NCBI GenBank assembly: GCA_015059945.1
Contig: SUZJ01000001.1
Location: 355,430-419,429, forward strand
Origin: Rikenellaceae bacterium
Lineage (GTDB): Bacteria; Bacteroidota; Bacteroidia; Bacteroidales; Rikenellaceae
DNA length: 64,000 nt
Reading direction: 5' to 3'
The first letter of the stretch is position 1. Every line of letters starts with the position of its first letter. Below the pieces are notes generated by a model. That model ran no database searches and was not told the DNA's origin. It worked only from the letters and a program-made list of their open reading frames with translations. Position numbers and translations under genes: made by a program. Shown here one piece after another: positions 51,431 to 60,026 of the stretch.

Positions 51431-52831
51431 TTAGTAGTTTTTCCAAACATCACCCCAAATAGCCTCGGCAGAAGCAGTGTAAGCATCAGCTGCACCCTGA
51501 TCCCAATCCTTCATCTCCTGAGGAACACCGAAGTACATAGTGGTCTCGTCCTCGTTTACATAACCAAGGTTCGAGTAGTACCAAGCCCAGCCACCTTTGG
51601 CGCACTGTGCACGGTAGATGCTCCAAGTGCTCAGGTCATCCTCTGCACCGCCACCGAATGCTACGTAACGCTCCTGGCCCCAGCCTTTCTCGAAACCAAT
51701 GTAGTTGCCCTGGAATACACCACCGGTCTTAACACAGGTCTTGTCACCCTGATAGTAACCAGCAGCCTTAGCCTCCTCGGTATTGTTAGCATAGGTGCCA
51801 TCCGAGTTCAAGAAGTTCATACGGCAGTCGAAAGTAGCGGGAATCATATAACCCAGACCGTCGCTCTGGTCGTTCTTGAAGCCCTCCTCGGGAGTCGAGT
51901 TGCGGTTGTAGATCTCAGCGATCATCAGGATCTCAAGTTTGCCGGTACCACCGTTTGCACCTGCTGCCCAAGTGTGAGGCAGAGCACCGTACATGTGGTT
52001 GTTGTTGAGGTAGCAAATCTGCAAGTTAGGAGTGGTCTCAGCCAAACCAGCAGGGATAGTACCGCTCAGTTTGCTGTGGTTAACGCAGATGTAGTAGCAT
52101 TTAGGAGTATTCCACTCTGCGGGCAGGTGTTTACCAGCCAAGTTAGCATTGTTGCTGATGTTGATGAAATAGAGCTCGGGCAGGTTCATAACAGTGGGGA
52201 AGTCAGTCAGAGGAGCACCGTCGATGCTAACGATAGCGAGTTTGTTGTCGCTGTCGTAGTCCATGTTGATACCGGGGAAGGTCTCATCAACTACATACCA
52301 GTTGTCAACTGCGGGGGTATCCTCACCCAGCATATTGCCCTCAACAATAGCTTTCAAGAATGCGAGCGAGCTGTCAGCTACGTTCGACTCTTTCCTCTTC
52401 TGCGACAGGAAGATGTTGTAGGTTACAACCTCTTTGGTGGTAGGATCGCCATTGTCAACCTCAGCTGCGTTGGTAGCAGTGATGGTCTCTTTGATCTCGA
52501 ACTCAGCAGTACGCTCTTTGTCGGTCTCGTTGGGCAGAGTTACGAAAGTAAGGGTAGCGTTACCCTCGCCGCTGGTAGGAGTTACCTCTACCCAGTCGTA
52601 CTCCTCAAATGCCTCCAGAGTCCAAGCACCCTCTGCCTCGATGTCCAAGGTGAGCAACAGAGTTGCGTCCTCAGCCTCTGCGGGGTTACCCTCGGGGTTA
52701 GCAACCAAGCTCTCCTCTACTTTGCTGGGAGCGTCGGGGAAGATAGGAGCGATAGGCTCTGGCTCGGGTGCGGGCTGGCAACTTGCCAATGCAAATGCAG
52801 CAAATGCTGCCAAGTACATAAGTTTTTTCAT
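51431..52831 (-). CDS. BACON and leucine-rich-repeat-like lipoprotein 1
   Basis: A 466-residue lipoprotein (lipobox LASC). Residues about 45-150 look like a BACON domain, with IEAEGAWTLEAFEEYDWVEVTPTSGEGNATLTF (read in two parts) and a closing strand NIFLSQKRKE. A linker with AIVEGNMLGEDTPAVDNW follows, then irregular leucine-rich-repeat-like strands (about 215-320: LPELYFINISNNANL, TPNLQICYLNNNHMYG). The C terminus has a WG/YV-rich tail unlike LRR. Likely a surface glycan- or protein-binding factor. It has a close paralog next to it, with its own terminator. Confidence 0.8.
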   Translation of the reverse strand: MKKLMYLAAFAAFALASCQPAPEPEPIAPIFPDAPSKVEESLVANPEGNPAEAEDATLLLTLDIEAEGAWTLEAFEEYDWVEVTPTSGEGNATLTFVTLPNETDKERTAEFEIKETITATNAAEVDNGDPTTKEVVTYNIFLSQKRKESNVADSSLAFLKAIVEGNMLGEDTPAVDNWYVVDETFPGINMDYDSDNKLAIVSIDGAPLTDFPTVMNLPELYFINISNNANLAGKHLPAEWNTPKCYYICVNHSKLSGTIPAGLAETTPNLQICYLNNNHMYGALPHTWAAGANGGTGKLEILMIAEIYNRNSTPEEGFKNDQSDGLGYMIPATFDCRMNFLNSDGTYANNTEEAKAAGYYQGDKTCVKTGGVFQGNYIGFEKGWGQERYVAFGGGAEDDLSTWSIYRAQCAKGGWAWYYSNLGYVNEDETTMYFGVPQEMKDWDQGAADAYTASAEAIWGDVWKNY

Positions 52832-53119
52832 GACTTGTAAAAAAATGAAATTAAGTGAATAAAATGGTTAATTGGTTTGGTTAATTTGTCGTTTTAGTCT
52901 GTTGGTGCAGTATATGCGCACCTTTTACGATACAAAAATATCACATTCCGCAGATACGCAATCGCAAAATTGTATCACAAAATAGCAAAATTGTATCATA
53001 ACACCCTCGCCAGAGCCCTCTCTGCCTGGGGCAATACCCTCTCGCACAAAAAATCCCCTTGCTCGGGTTGGTGAGCAAGGGGATTGGTGTGTGTCAGCCC
53101 AAAGGCTGCGTTGTGTCAA
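52832..53119. promoter_or_regulatory. Control region of BACON/LRR gene 1 with paired GATACAAT motifs
   Basis: On the minus strand GATACAAT occurs twice, at 52969-52976 and 52990-52997, 21 bases apart (two helical turns), 138-166 bases upstream of the ATG. A -7-like TATTTTTG is at 52933-52940. The left part also holds a terminator for the next gene. Confidence 0.5.
53047..53085 (-). terminator. Terminator of BACON/LRR gene 2
   Basis: A perfect 13-bp stem AATCCCCTTGCTC/GAGCAAGGGGATT (53052-53064, 53073-53085) with a T run on the minus strand. Confidence 0.88.
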
Positions 53120-54472
53120 TTACTCGCCGTCGGCTTTCTGACCAAGTTTCTTGAAGGCGCGGGTCGAGTTCAGAGTCTTAGCCTCGGTATTCCAAGCCTC
53201 AGCTGCTGCCTCGTCCCAAGTTACCATCTGTGCAGGGATAGCCTGCATCTTATCCTCGTAGCCCATATTCGAGTGGCCTGCGGGCGAATCCCACAAGGTA
53301 CGCGAAACGCTCCAAGTGTACTCGTCGACGCTCTCGCCTGCTGCCTCGGCACGGTGCTGGCCCCAACCAACCTCGTAGCCAATGAAGTTACCCTCGAATA
53401 CGCCACCGAGTTTCAGCTGGGTGAAGTCGCCCTGACCGTAACCGCTTGCGCTGTTGATCTGGTTGCCCTCCGAGTCAAATGCGTTCATACGAGTATCGAG
53501 CTGGCGGGGAACGATGTAACCCATTGCCGAGCTATCTTTTGCATCGTAGTACTCGGTGCCAACAGCTTTGTTAGCGTGGTTGCAACCGATGAATACCTCC
53601 AAGGTGTTGATACCTGCTGCCCACTCGTGGGGATATGTACCATAGAAGTTGTTCGAATCCAAGAATACCTGTACCAGTTTGGGAGTGGTCGAAGCAAAGC
53701 CCTCGGGGATAAGACCGGTCATACCGCAACGTGCCATCCAAGCCTGCTCGAGTTTGGGGGTGTTCCACTCTTTGGGAAGCTCTTTACCCTCAAGACCTGC
53801 CTGGCCACCTACGTTGATCCAAGTCAGCTCGGTCAGATTCATAACCTCGGGCCAGTTGGTAAGAGGTGCGCCGTCGATACGAACAATGTGCAATTTGCCG
53901 TCGATGTTCTCCAAGCTGATACCGGGGAAGTTCTCCTGTACGTTGAACCAGTTGGCAACCTCAGGGGTGCTCTCGCCCAGCATATTGCCCTCAACAATGG
54001 CTTTCAGGAACTCGAAGGTACCATCGCCCAAGTTGCTCTCCTGTTTCTTCTGGCTGATGAAGAACGAGTAGGTCTCGATGCCTTTCTCCTCGGCTGCGTC
54101 GCCAAGCTCGGCTGCGTTCAGAGGAGCAAAGAACTCTTTAACCACAAACTCGGCGTTGCGCTCTTTGCCGCTCTCGTTTGCAGCTGCTACGAACTCCAAG
54201 GTTGCGTTACCCTCGCCCTCTACGGGAGTAACCTCAATCCAGTCGTACTCGTCAAGAGCCTCAACAACCCATTTACCCTCGGCCTCGATGTCGAAAGCGT
54301 TGGGTGCCTCGGCGTTACCGGTGGGGATGATGTCGATGTTCTCGTTGATAATGCGGATAGGGGGATAGTTGGGCTCAATTTTCTCGGGCTCTTTCTGCTC
54401 GGGCTCACCGCAAGCTACCAAGCCAATGCTCAGTGTGGCAAATGCCAACAAATAGTGAAAAAACTTTTTCAT
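53120..54472 (-). CDS. BACON and leucine-rich-repeat-like lipoprotein 2
   Basis: A 450-residue lipoprotein (lipobox LVAC), clearly paralogous to the gene at 51.4-52.8 kb. The BACON-like region at about 45-150 has KWVVEALDEYDWIEVTPVEGEGNATLEF (two parts) and SFFISQKKQES. The shared linker AIVEGNMLGESTPEVANW is nearly identical. LRR-like strands follow (LTELTWINVGGQAGLEG, TPKLVQVFLDSNNFYG), then the GGVFEGNFIGYEVGWGQ region shared with its partner. The pair lies immediately past the SusCD operon on the opposite strand and probably serves the same locus. Confidence 0.8.
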   Translation of the reverse strand: MKKFFHYLLAFATLSIGLVACGEPEQKEPEKIEPNYPPIRIINENIDIIPTGNAEAPNAFDIEAEGKWVVEALDEYDWIEVTPVEGEGNATLEFVAAANESGKERNAEFVVKEFFAPLNAAELGDAAEEKGIETYSFFISQKKQESNLGDGTFEFLKAIVEGNMLGESTPEVANWFNVQENFPGISLENIDGKLHIVRIDGAPLTNWPEVMNLTELTWINVGGQAGLEGKELPKEWNTPKLEQAWMARCGMTGLIPEGFASTTPKLVQVFLDSNNFYGTYPHEWAAGINTLEVFIGCNHANKAVGTEYYDAKDSSAMGYIVPRQLDTRMNAFDSEGNQINSASGYGQGDFTQLKLGGVFEGNFIGYEVGWGQHRAEAAGESVDEYTWSVSRTLWDSPAGHSNMGYEDKMQAIPAQMVTWDEAAAEAWNTEAKTLNSTRAFKKLGQKADGE

Positions 54473-54519
54473 AATAAATTGTGTATAAAATTAGGTAATG
54501 AATTGGTTGTTCTTATCTG

Positions 54520-54527
54520 CAAAGGTA
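54520..54527 (-). promoter_or_regulatory. Putative -7 box (TACCTTTG) for BACON/LRR gene 2
   Basis: Minus-strand TACCTTTG followed by CA, 48 bases upstream of the ATG. No GATACAAT is seen here, so the two paralogs may be controlled differently. Confidence 0.55.
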
Positions 54528-54612
54528 TATCTTTTCCGCAAAAAACTAACACCCACAAGGTCAATTTTCTTTCGACAAGGGGTAAAAACTACATTTGGGG
54601 GTGTTTTTTTGC

Positions 54613-55095
54613 TTATTTTGCGCACTTTGTCAGTAGTTTGCACACGCGTTCGAGCCACTCTTGGTCGGTGGGGCCAAAGTCGCCCACGCTGGTGCTGTCG
54701 ATGTCGAGAACGCCCACAACCTTGCCCTCGCGCCACAGGGGCACCACTATCTCGCTACGGGAGGCACTGCTACACGCAATGTGGCCAGGGAACTGCTCGA
54801 CATCCTCCACAACCACCGTCTGCCCCCTCTGCCAAGCGGTGCCACACACCCCTCGGCCGTAGCCAATGCGAGTGCAGGCAATAGGCCCCTGGAATGGGCC
54901 CAGCACCAGCTCGTTGCCCTCGACCAGATAGAAGCCTACCCACCAGAAGCCAAAGGTCTGGTGAATGGCTGCGGCAGTGTTGGCAAGGTTTGCCACAAGG
55001 TTTGTTTCGCCCGCTGTTAGGGACTCTATTTGGGGCAGCAGCGTGGCGTAGCGCTCTTCTCGGCTCTCGCCACAGATTATCAACTCTTCGGACAT
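54613..55095 (-). CDS. msrC: Free methionine-(R)-sulfoxide reductase (GAF domain)
   Basis: A 160-residue cytoplasmic GAF-domain enzyme that reduces free Met-R-sulfoxide. Signature WWVGFYLV near 50-57, the cysteine-bearing GPIACTRIGYGRGVCGTAW near 70-88 and FPGHIACSSASRSEIVVP near 102-119 give the three conserved cysteines of fRMsr. Length is standard. It is followed by the mini-repeat-bounded WbqC gene upstream on the same strand. Confidence 0.93.
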   Translation of the reverse strand: MSEELIICGESREERYATLLPQIESLTAGETNLVANLANTAAAIHQTFGFWWVGFYLVEGNELVLGPFQGPIACTRIGYGRGVCGTAWQRGQTVVVEDVEQFPGHIACSSASRSEIVVPLWREGKVVGVLDIDSTSVGDFGPTDQEWLERVCKLLTKCAK

Positions 55096-55097
55096 AG

Positions 55098-55124
55098 GGT
55101 TATAGGAGTTATAGGAATTATAGG
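55098..55124. repeat. GGAGTTATAGG mini-repeat
   Basis: Tandem units of GTTATAGGA/ATTATAGG. Related tracts are at 50929-50956 and, reversed, about 51290-51310. Confidence 0.6.
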
Positions 55125-55155
55125 CGGTTTCGGGAGTGTTGGGAAGAAAAGGAAA

Positions 55156-55183
55156 TAATTTTCAATTTTCAATTTTCAATTTT
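55156..55183. repeat. TTTTCAA mini-repeat at the WbqC gene end
   Basis: Four units of TTTTCAA. On the minus strand it codes the last residues KIEN and the stop of the WbqC-like protein. Confidence 0.7.
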
Positions 55184-55768
55184 CCATTCATCAATGTTTC
55201 GTCCCTCGTTGAAGAGGTAGTCGACTATCGACAGGTTGGGCTCAAAGGGCACCTTCTCCATAAATACCTGCCAGTAGTCGGGCCCATCCTCGCGAGGGCC
55301 CAGAAAGTCGTGCCCCCTGAGGTCTATGTCGCCCTCGCCCGCTGTGAGGTACTCCTCCGAGAAGCGTAGCTCACCCTGGTGGCCCGTAATCTGGCAGACC
55401 ACCTCCGTCAGACCTCGGCTGAAGTCGTACAGCCACTCGTGGGGCTGCTCGTAGAAGGGCACCAGCAGGTCGGCCCAGTAGTCGTAGTAGGCCGACGAGC
55501 GATAGGCCGAGCGCAGGGCTACGGAGTGTTGGTGCTGCCAGCGCTTGGAGTAGTCGAGGCGCATATCTTTGAGGGCTCGCTTGTGTATGCTGGCCCCCTT
55601 GACTACATTGGCTGTGAGCGACATACGTCCTGCGGCGGTGGCAATCTCGCAACGGTTGCGACAGCTCTGCTTGATGTAGTGCTCGCCCACGTCGATAACA
55701 GCATCGGGCGAGAGCGCCTCGCGCCACCACTCAATTGAACCAAGGTATGCTAACGGCAGTATCTTCAT
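55169..55768 (-). CDS. WbqC-like family protein
   Basis: A 199-residue protein of the WbqC family. Signs are the start LPLAYLGSIEWWR, HYIKQSCRNRCEIATAAGR, the LTANVVKG block and the RLDYSKRWQHQHSVALRSAY region. The family is found near O-antigen and glycan genes and its reaction is not established. The stop codon lies inside the TTTTCAA mini-repeat. It could belong to a minus-strand cluster with ispG. Confidence 0.88.
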   Translation of the reverse strand: MKILPLAYLGSIEWWREALSPDAVIDVGEHYIKQSCRNRCEIATAAGRMSLTANVVKGASIHKRALKDMRLDYSKRWQHQHSVALRSAYRSSAYYDYWADLLVPFYEQPHEWLYDFSRGLTEVVCQITGHQGELRFSEEYLTAGEGDIDLRGHDFLGPREDGPDYWQVFMEKVPFEPNLSIVDYLFNEGRNIDEWKIEN

Positions 55769-55777
55769 ATTCTTTTA

Positions 55778-55829
55778 GTCTAACGTCTAACGTCAAACGT
55801 CTAATTCTCAATTCTCAATTCTCAACTCT
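55778..55829. repeat. GTCTAACG and TTCTCAA mini-repeats side by side
   Basis: GTCTAACG units (55778-55806) run directly into ATTCTCA units (55805-55829) between ispG and the WbqC gene; the latter reach the ispG stop. Confidence 0.7.
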
Positions 55830-57339
55830 TCTCCACCCATCGGCCGTCGGCCTTGATGAGTTCTATCAGTCGGTCGATAGCTTGGGCCATAGGCACATTG
55901 CGCTCGACCAGAGTCTTGCCCCTATAAAGCGAAATGTGGTCGGGCAGACCGCCAACATAGCCATAGTCGGCATCGGCCATCTCGCCCGGGCCGTTCACGA
56001 TACAGCCCATAACGCCAATCTTGAGTCCCACAAGGTGCGAGGTGCGGGCCTTGATGGCGGCCAGAGTGCTCTCGATGTCATAGAGGGTGCGGCCACACGA
56101 GGGGCAGGCAATATATTCGGTGCGCGAGATGCGAACTCGGGCGGCTTGGAGTATGCCCAGGGCAATCTCGTCTATCTGCTCTTGGGTGAAGTTGTCGTTG
56201 CGGAGGTCGATGCCGTCGGCCAGCGAGTCGATAAACATCACGCCCAGGTCGGCAGCCGCCTCGATGGCAAACTGGTCGTAGTCGGCAGTGGTGTAGTGGC
56301 GACGCAGAATGATGGGGGCGGCGTGTGCTGTAGAGAGTATCTTGCTGCGCCACTCCTGCACGGGATAGTCGCTTGTGGCCTCGATGACCTCAAAGCCCTC
56401 CTGCTCCTCGGGCTTGACCTCGCTCCACAATACGGGGCTTATGCCACTCGTGCGGGGGCGGTATTCGTAGGCCGAGAATTGGGCCTCATCAACGGGAGCA
56501 AACTCTGGGCAGGGGCCTCGGTGGGCGTAGTGGGCCACAAGGCTCTGGGCGGCAGGAATCTCGGCCGCAGGCGACTCGGTGAGCGATACGCGGATGGTGT
56601 CGCCAATGCCGTCGGCCAGCAGTGCGCCAATGCCCACAGCCGACTTGATGCGCCCCTCGGTGTGGTTGCCTGCCTCTGTCACGCCCAAGTGAATGGGGTA
56701 GGCCATACCCGCCTCGTTCATAGCCTTCACCAACAGTCGGTAGGCGTAAATCATCACCCTCACGTTGCTCGACTTGAGCGAAACCACCACGTTGTGGAAG
56801 TCCAGAGCGCGACAACGCTCCAGAAACTCCATTGCCGAGGCGGCCATACCCTCGGGGGTGTCGCCATAGAGGTCAAAAATCTTCTTGGCCAGCGAGCCGT
56901 GGTTTACACCAATGCGTAGTGCCACACCCCTCTGGCGGCAGAGGTCGATGAGCTCCTCGAAGCGGCCACCGCGGTCGTTGTAGTTGCCTGGGTTGATGCG
57001 CACCTTGTCGGCGGTTGTGGCAGCTACGGCGGCTACGGCAGGGATGAAGTGAACGTCGGCCACCAGAGCCACATCGGGCCACTTGGTGCGTACCCTCTGG
57101 CCAATGGGCCCCAGGTTTTGGGCTTCGCTCTCGTTGCGTGTGGTGAGCCTAACGATGCGGCCGCCTGCGGCAGCAATCTGGTCGATTTGCTCGGCGCAAG
57201 CGTCGGTGTCGGCGGTGTTGGTATTGGTCATTGTCTGCACCGCTACGGGCCACTTGGAGCCTATATGGTGGGTGCCAACAAGCGCATCGAGGGTGGCTCG
57301 GCGCTCGTAAGAGGTGAGTGATTTGCAATAAAGTGCCAT
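55822..57339 (-). CDS. ispG: 4-hydroxy-3-methylbut-2-en-1-yl diphosphate synthase
   Basis: A 505-residue 4Fe-4S enzyme of the MEP isoprenoid pathway. The ATG at 57339 (MALYCKSL) is preferred over an upstream TTG. The TIM barrel spans about 10-265 (VAVQTMTNTNT, VADVHF, RINPGNY, GVNHGS, VTEAG) and the C-terminal iron-sulfur domain has the Cys pair CPSC at about 411-414 and GVMGCIVNGPGE near 443. Between them is an insert of about 85-100 residues. Bacteroidetes enzymes usually have a much larger insert, near 600 residues in all, so this one is reduced. Confidence 0.95.
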   Translation of the reverse strand: MALYCKSLTSYERRATLDALVGTHHIGSKWPVAVQTMTNTNTADTDACAEQIDQIAAAGGRIVRLTTRNESEAQNLGPIGQRVRTKWPDVALVADVHFIPAVAAVAATTADKVRINPGNYNDRGGRFEELIDLCRQRGVALRIGVNHGSLAKKIFDLYGDTPEGMAASAMEFLERCRALDFHNVVVSLKSSNVRVMIYAYRLLVKAMNEAGMAYPIHLGVTEAGNHTEGRIKSAVGIGALLADGIGDTIRVSLTESPAAEIPAAQSLVAHYAHRGPCPEFAPVDEAQFSAYEYRPRTSGISPVLWSEVKPEEQEGFEVIEATSDYPVQEWRSKILSTAHAAPIILRRHYTTADYDQFAIEAAADLGVMFIDSLADGIDLRNDNFTQEQIDEIALGILQAARVRISRTEYIACPSCGRTLYDIESTLAAIKARTSHLVGLKIGVMGCIVNGPGEMADADYGYVGGLPDHISLYRGKTLVERNVPMAQAIDRLIELIKADGRWVEKS

Positions 57340-57356
57340 TTTTTCCTGCAATTTTA

Positions 57357-57390
57357 GGCAAAGATACTGTTATTTTGCGTTATCTTTGCC
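57357..57390. promoter_or_regulatory. Overlapping divergent promoters of ispG and recG
   Basis: A perfect inverted repeat GGCAAAGATA/TATCTTTGCC with a 14-base centre. Each arm is a TATCTTTG -7 box (57359-57366 minus strand for ispG, 57381-57388 plus strand for recG). The -33 of each promoter would fall on the other -7 box. Confidence 0.6.
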
Positions 57391-57404
57391 TTATGCGAGC
57401 CGAT

Positions 57405-59507
57405 ATGGAGATAAAATTTTTGAGTGGGGTGGGCGAAAGGCGTGCCGCACTGCTGACTATGGAGCTTGGAATACGCACCGTAGGCGACTTGTTGCACTAC
57501 TACCCCTTCCGCTATATCGACCGCACAAAGGTCTATCGCATAGGCGAGCTGACCGAGGAGAACTCCTCGACCTTTGTGCAGTTGAGGGGGCGCATTGTGG
57601 GCTATGCCTACTTGGGCGATGGGCGCAAGCAGCGACTGAGTGTTACGCTGGGTGACTCGACGGGCCAAATCGAGATGGTATGGTTTCAGGGGGCTAAGTG
57701 GATTGAGAAGCGTATAGAGGTGGGGCGCGAGTATATGGTGCTCGGCAAGCCCACCTACTTCAATGGTAAGGCCAATCTTGTCCACCCCGAGATTGAGTTG
57801 GTCGAAAAGTTCCTCGCCCGAGGCAACTTCGGTATGCAGGGTGTATATGGCACCACCGAGCGCCTAACCTCCGCAGGTTTGGGCAGCAAGGGTATTTACG
57901 GATTGGTTTGTACTCTATGGGAGGCTGTCAAGGGGCGCATTGGCGAAACCCTGCCCGGGCATGTCGTGCGCCAACTGGGGCTTATGAGTAGGGCCGAGGC
58001 GTTGGAGAACATTCACTTTCCCTCCTCGCCCCAAAAGTTGCGCGCAGCACAGTATAGGCTCAAATTCGAGGAGCTGTTTGGTATTCAGCTCGGCATTGTG
58101 AGCCTCAAGGCGGGGCGCACTACCTTGAAGAACGGCTTTGTCTTTGCCCGCGTGGGCCACCACTTCCTCGACTTCTACGAGAACCGCTTGCCCTTCAAGC
58201 TGACCGAGGCCCAAAAGCGAGTGGTCAAAGAGATACGCAAAGATACCACCAGTGGCCACCAGATGAACCGACTGTTGCAGGGCGATGTGGGCAGTGGCAA
58301 GACTATGGTGGCGCTGATGTCGATGTTGTTGGCGGCAGACAACGGCTTCCAGTCGTGTCTGATGGCCCCCACCGAGATACTTGCCCGTCAGCACTACGCC
58401 TCCATAGCCAAGATGATTGCCGGCACCCCCACCGAGGGGCGTGTGGCTGTACTTACGGGCTCGACCAAGGCGGCCGAAAGGCGCGAAATACTAAGGCGAC
58501 TGGCCAGTGGCGAGATACTTATCCTGGTGGGCACCCACGCACTGATTGAGGATAGGGTGCAGTTCGACAACCTGGGTATGGTCGTAATCGACGAGCAGCA
58601 CCGCTTTGGCGTGGAGCAGAGGGCCAAGTTGTGGACCAAAAATCAGGTTACACCCCACATACTGGTTATGACCGCCACACCCATTCCGCGTACATTGGCG
58701 ATGACTCTCTATGGCGACCTCGACGTGTCGGTAATAGACGAGCTGCCCGCAGGGCGCAAACCCATAAAGACCTATCACCTCAAAGAGGCTATGAGGCTCA
58801 AACTCTTTGGCTTTATGAAGAAAGAGATTGCCAAAGGCCGACAAATATACGTTGTCTATCCGCTCATCAAGGAGTCCGAGAGCCTCGACTACCAAAACCT
58901 CTACGACGGCTTTGAGCACATAATACAAGAGTTTCCCCTGCCCGAATACCGCGTGGGGGCCATTCACGGCAAGATGTCGCCCGAGGACAAGGCCGAGGGT
59001 ATGAGGCTCTTTGCCGAGGGTGTGAACCAAATATTGGTGGCTACGAGTGTGATAGAGGTGGGAGTAGATGTGCCCAACGCTACGGTGATTGTTATCGAGA
59101 GTGCCGAGCGCTTTGGTCTGTCGCAGTTGCACCAGTTGCGCGGTCGCGTAGGCCGAGGGGGTAATCAGAGCTACTGTGTGCTGATGAGTGGCGATAAGCT
59201 GTCGAGCGATGCCGAGAAGAGGCTCGAGGCTATGGTGCAGACCTGCGACGGCTTTGAGCTCTCGGAGCTCGACCTTAAACTGCGCGGAGCAGGCGATGTG
59301 AACGGCACCCGCCAGAGTGGCGAGGCCTTTGACCTGCGCATAGCATCGCTCTCGACCGACGGACAAATTCTCCAACAAGCTCGTGATGTGGCCGAGCAGA
59401 TACTAGCCCAAGACCCCCACTTGACCGAGCCCCAAAACAAGCTGCTCGCAGCCCTGCGCGAGCGCTACAAGCCCTCGGGCAGTATCGACTATGGTATGAT
59501 TTCCTAA
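57405..59507 (+). CDS. recG: ATP-dependent DNA helicase RecG
   Basis: A 700-residue helicase that remodels stalled forks and Holliday junctions. The ATG at 57405 (MEIKFLSGVGERRA) is chosen because the earlier ATG at 57393 lies at or before the expected start of transcription; the leader is then very short. The wedge/OB domain is at about 45-150, Walker A GDVGSGKT at 293-300 and DEQH at 396-399; the C-terminal helicase motif QLRGRVGRG is near 580. Length is standard. Confidence 0.96.
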   Translation: MEIKFLSGVGERRAALLTMELGIRTVGDLLHYYPFRYIDRTKVYRIGELTEENSSTFVQLRGRIVGYAYLGDGRKQRLSVTLGDSTGQIEMVWFQGAKWIEKRIEVGREYMVLGKPTYFNGKANLVHPEIELVEKFLARGNFGMQGVYGTTERLTSAGLGSKGIYGLVCTLWEAVKGRIGETLPGHVVRQLGLMSRAEALENIHFPSSPQKLRAAQYRLKFEELFGIQLGIVSLKAGRTTLKNGFVFARVGHHFLDFYENRLPFKLTEAQKRVVKEIRKDTTSGHQMNRLLQGDVGSGKTMVALMSMLLAADNGFQSCLMAPTEILARQHYASIAKMIAGTPTEGRVAVLTGSTKAAERREILRRLASGEILILVGTHALIEDRVQFDNLGMVVIDEQHRFGVEQRAKLWTKNQVTPHILVMTATPIPRTLAMTLYGDLDVSVIDELPAGRKPIKTYHLKEAMRLKLFGFMKKEIAKGRQIYVVYPLIKESESLDYQNLYDGFEHIIQEFPLPEYRVGAIHGKMSPEDKAEGMRLFAEGVNQILVATSVIEVGVDVPNATVIVIESAERFGLSQLHQLRGRVGRGGNQSYCVLMSGDKLSSDAEKRLEAMVQTCDGFELSELDLKLRGAGDVNGTRQSGEAFDLRIASLSTDGQILQQARDVAEQILAQDPHLTEPQNKLLAALRERYKPSGSIDYGMIS

Positions 59508-59540
59508 GCGAAACATAAAAGTAATAAAGCAATAACAGAT

Positions 59541-59945
59541 ATGGCAAACCCAAACCAAAATAGCGCCTACAAAGAGCGCAACCTCGAATTCCTCGAAGAG
59601 TATGCCCAGCGCCCGGGTGTGATGGTTATGTTCAACGGCGTTATGTACCGCCAACTCGTTAAGGGCAAGGGCGATAAACCACAACCCAAGTCGCTCGTTA
59701 CGGTGCACTATACGGGCAAGCTGATTAACGGCAAGGTATTCGACTCAACCGCGCAGGGTGGGCCCGCAACATTCCGCCTCAACCAACTCATCGACGGCTG
59801 GCGTACAGCCCTACGCGAGATGCCCGTAGGGTCGCGCTGGGAGATTGTTATCCCCTTCAACTTGGGCTACGGAGCCAAGGGGGCAGGAGCCATTAAGCCC
59901 TTCTCTACACTCATATTTGATGTGCGCCTGATTGCCATTGGGTAG
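59541..59945 (+). CDS. FKBP-type peptidyl-prolyl isomerase
   Basis: A 134-residue FKBP domain protein without a signal peptide, so probably cytoplasmic. Motifs include VTVHYTGKLINGKVFDST near 53-70, then INGW-like LIDGWRTALREMPVGSRW and PFNLGYGAKGAGAIKPFSTLIFDV in the C-terminal half. It has the usual active-site aromatic residues. It starts 33 bases after recG and may share its transcript. Confidence 0.95.
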   Translation: MANPNQNSAYKERNLEFLEEYAQRPGVMVMFNGVMYRQLVKGKGDKPQPKSLVTVHYTGKLINGKVFDSTAQGGPATFRLNQLIDGWRTALREMPVGSRWEIVIPFNLGYGAKGAGAIKPFSTLIFDVRLIAIG

Positions 59946-59987
59946 GAGCTTGGGGCTGCCACAGAGCGGTTATCCGAAAAAAAGTAT

Positions 59988-59995
59988 TATATTTG
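59988..59995 (+). promoter_or_regulatory. Putative -7 box (TATATTTG) for the coiled-coil gene
   Basis: TATATTTG followed by CA, 32 bases before the ATG at 60027. Confidence 0.5.
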
Positions 59996-60026
59996 CACGA
60001 TTAACACCACAATTATATCTACAACT

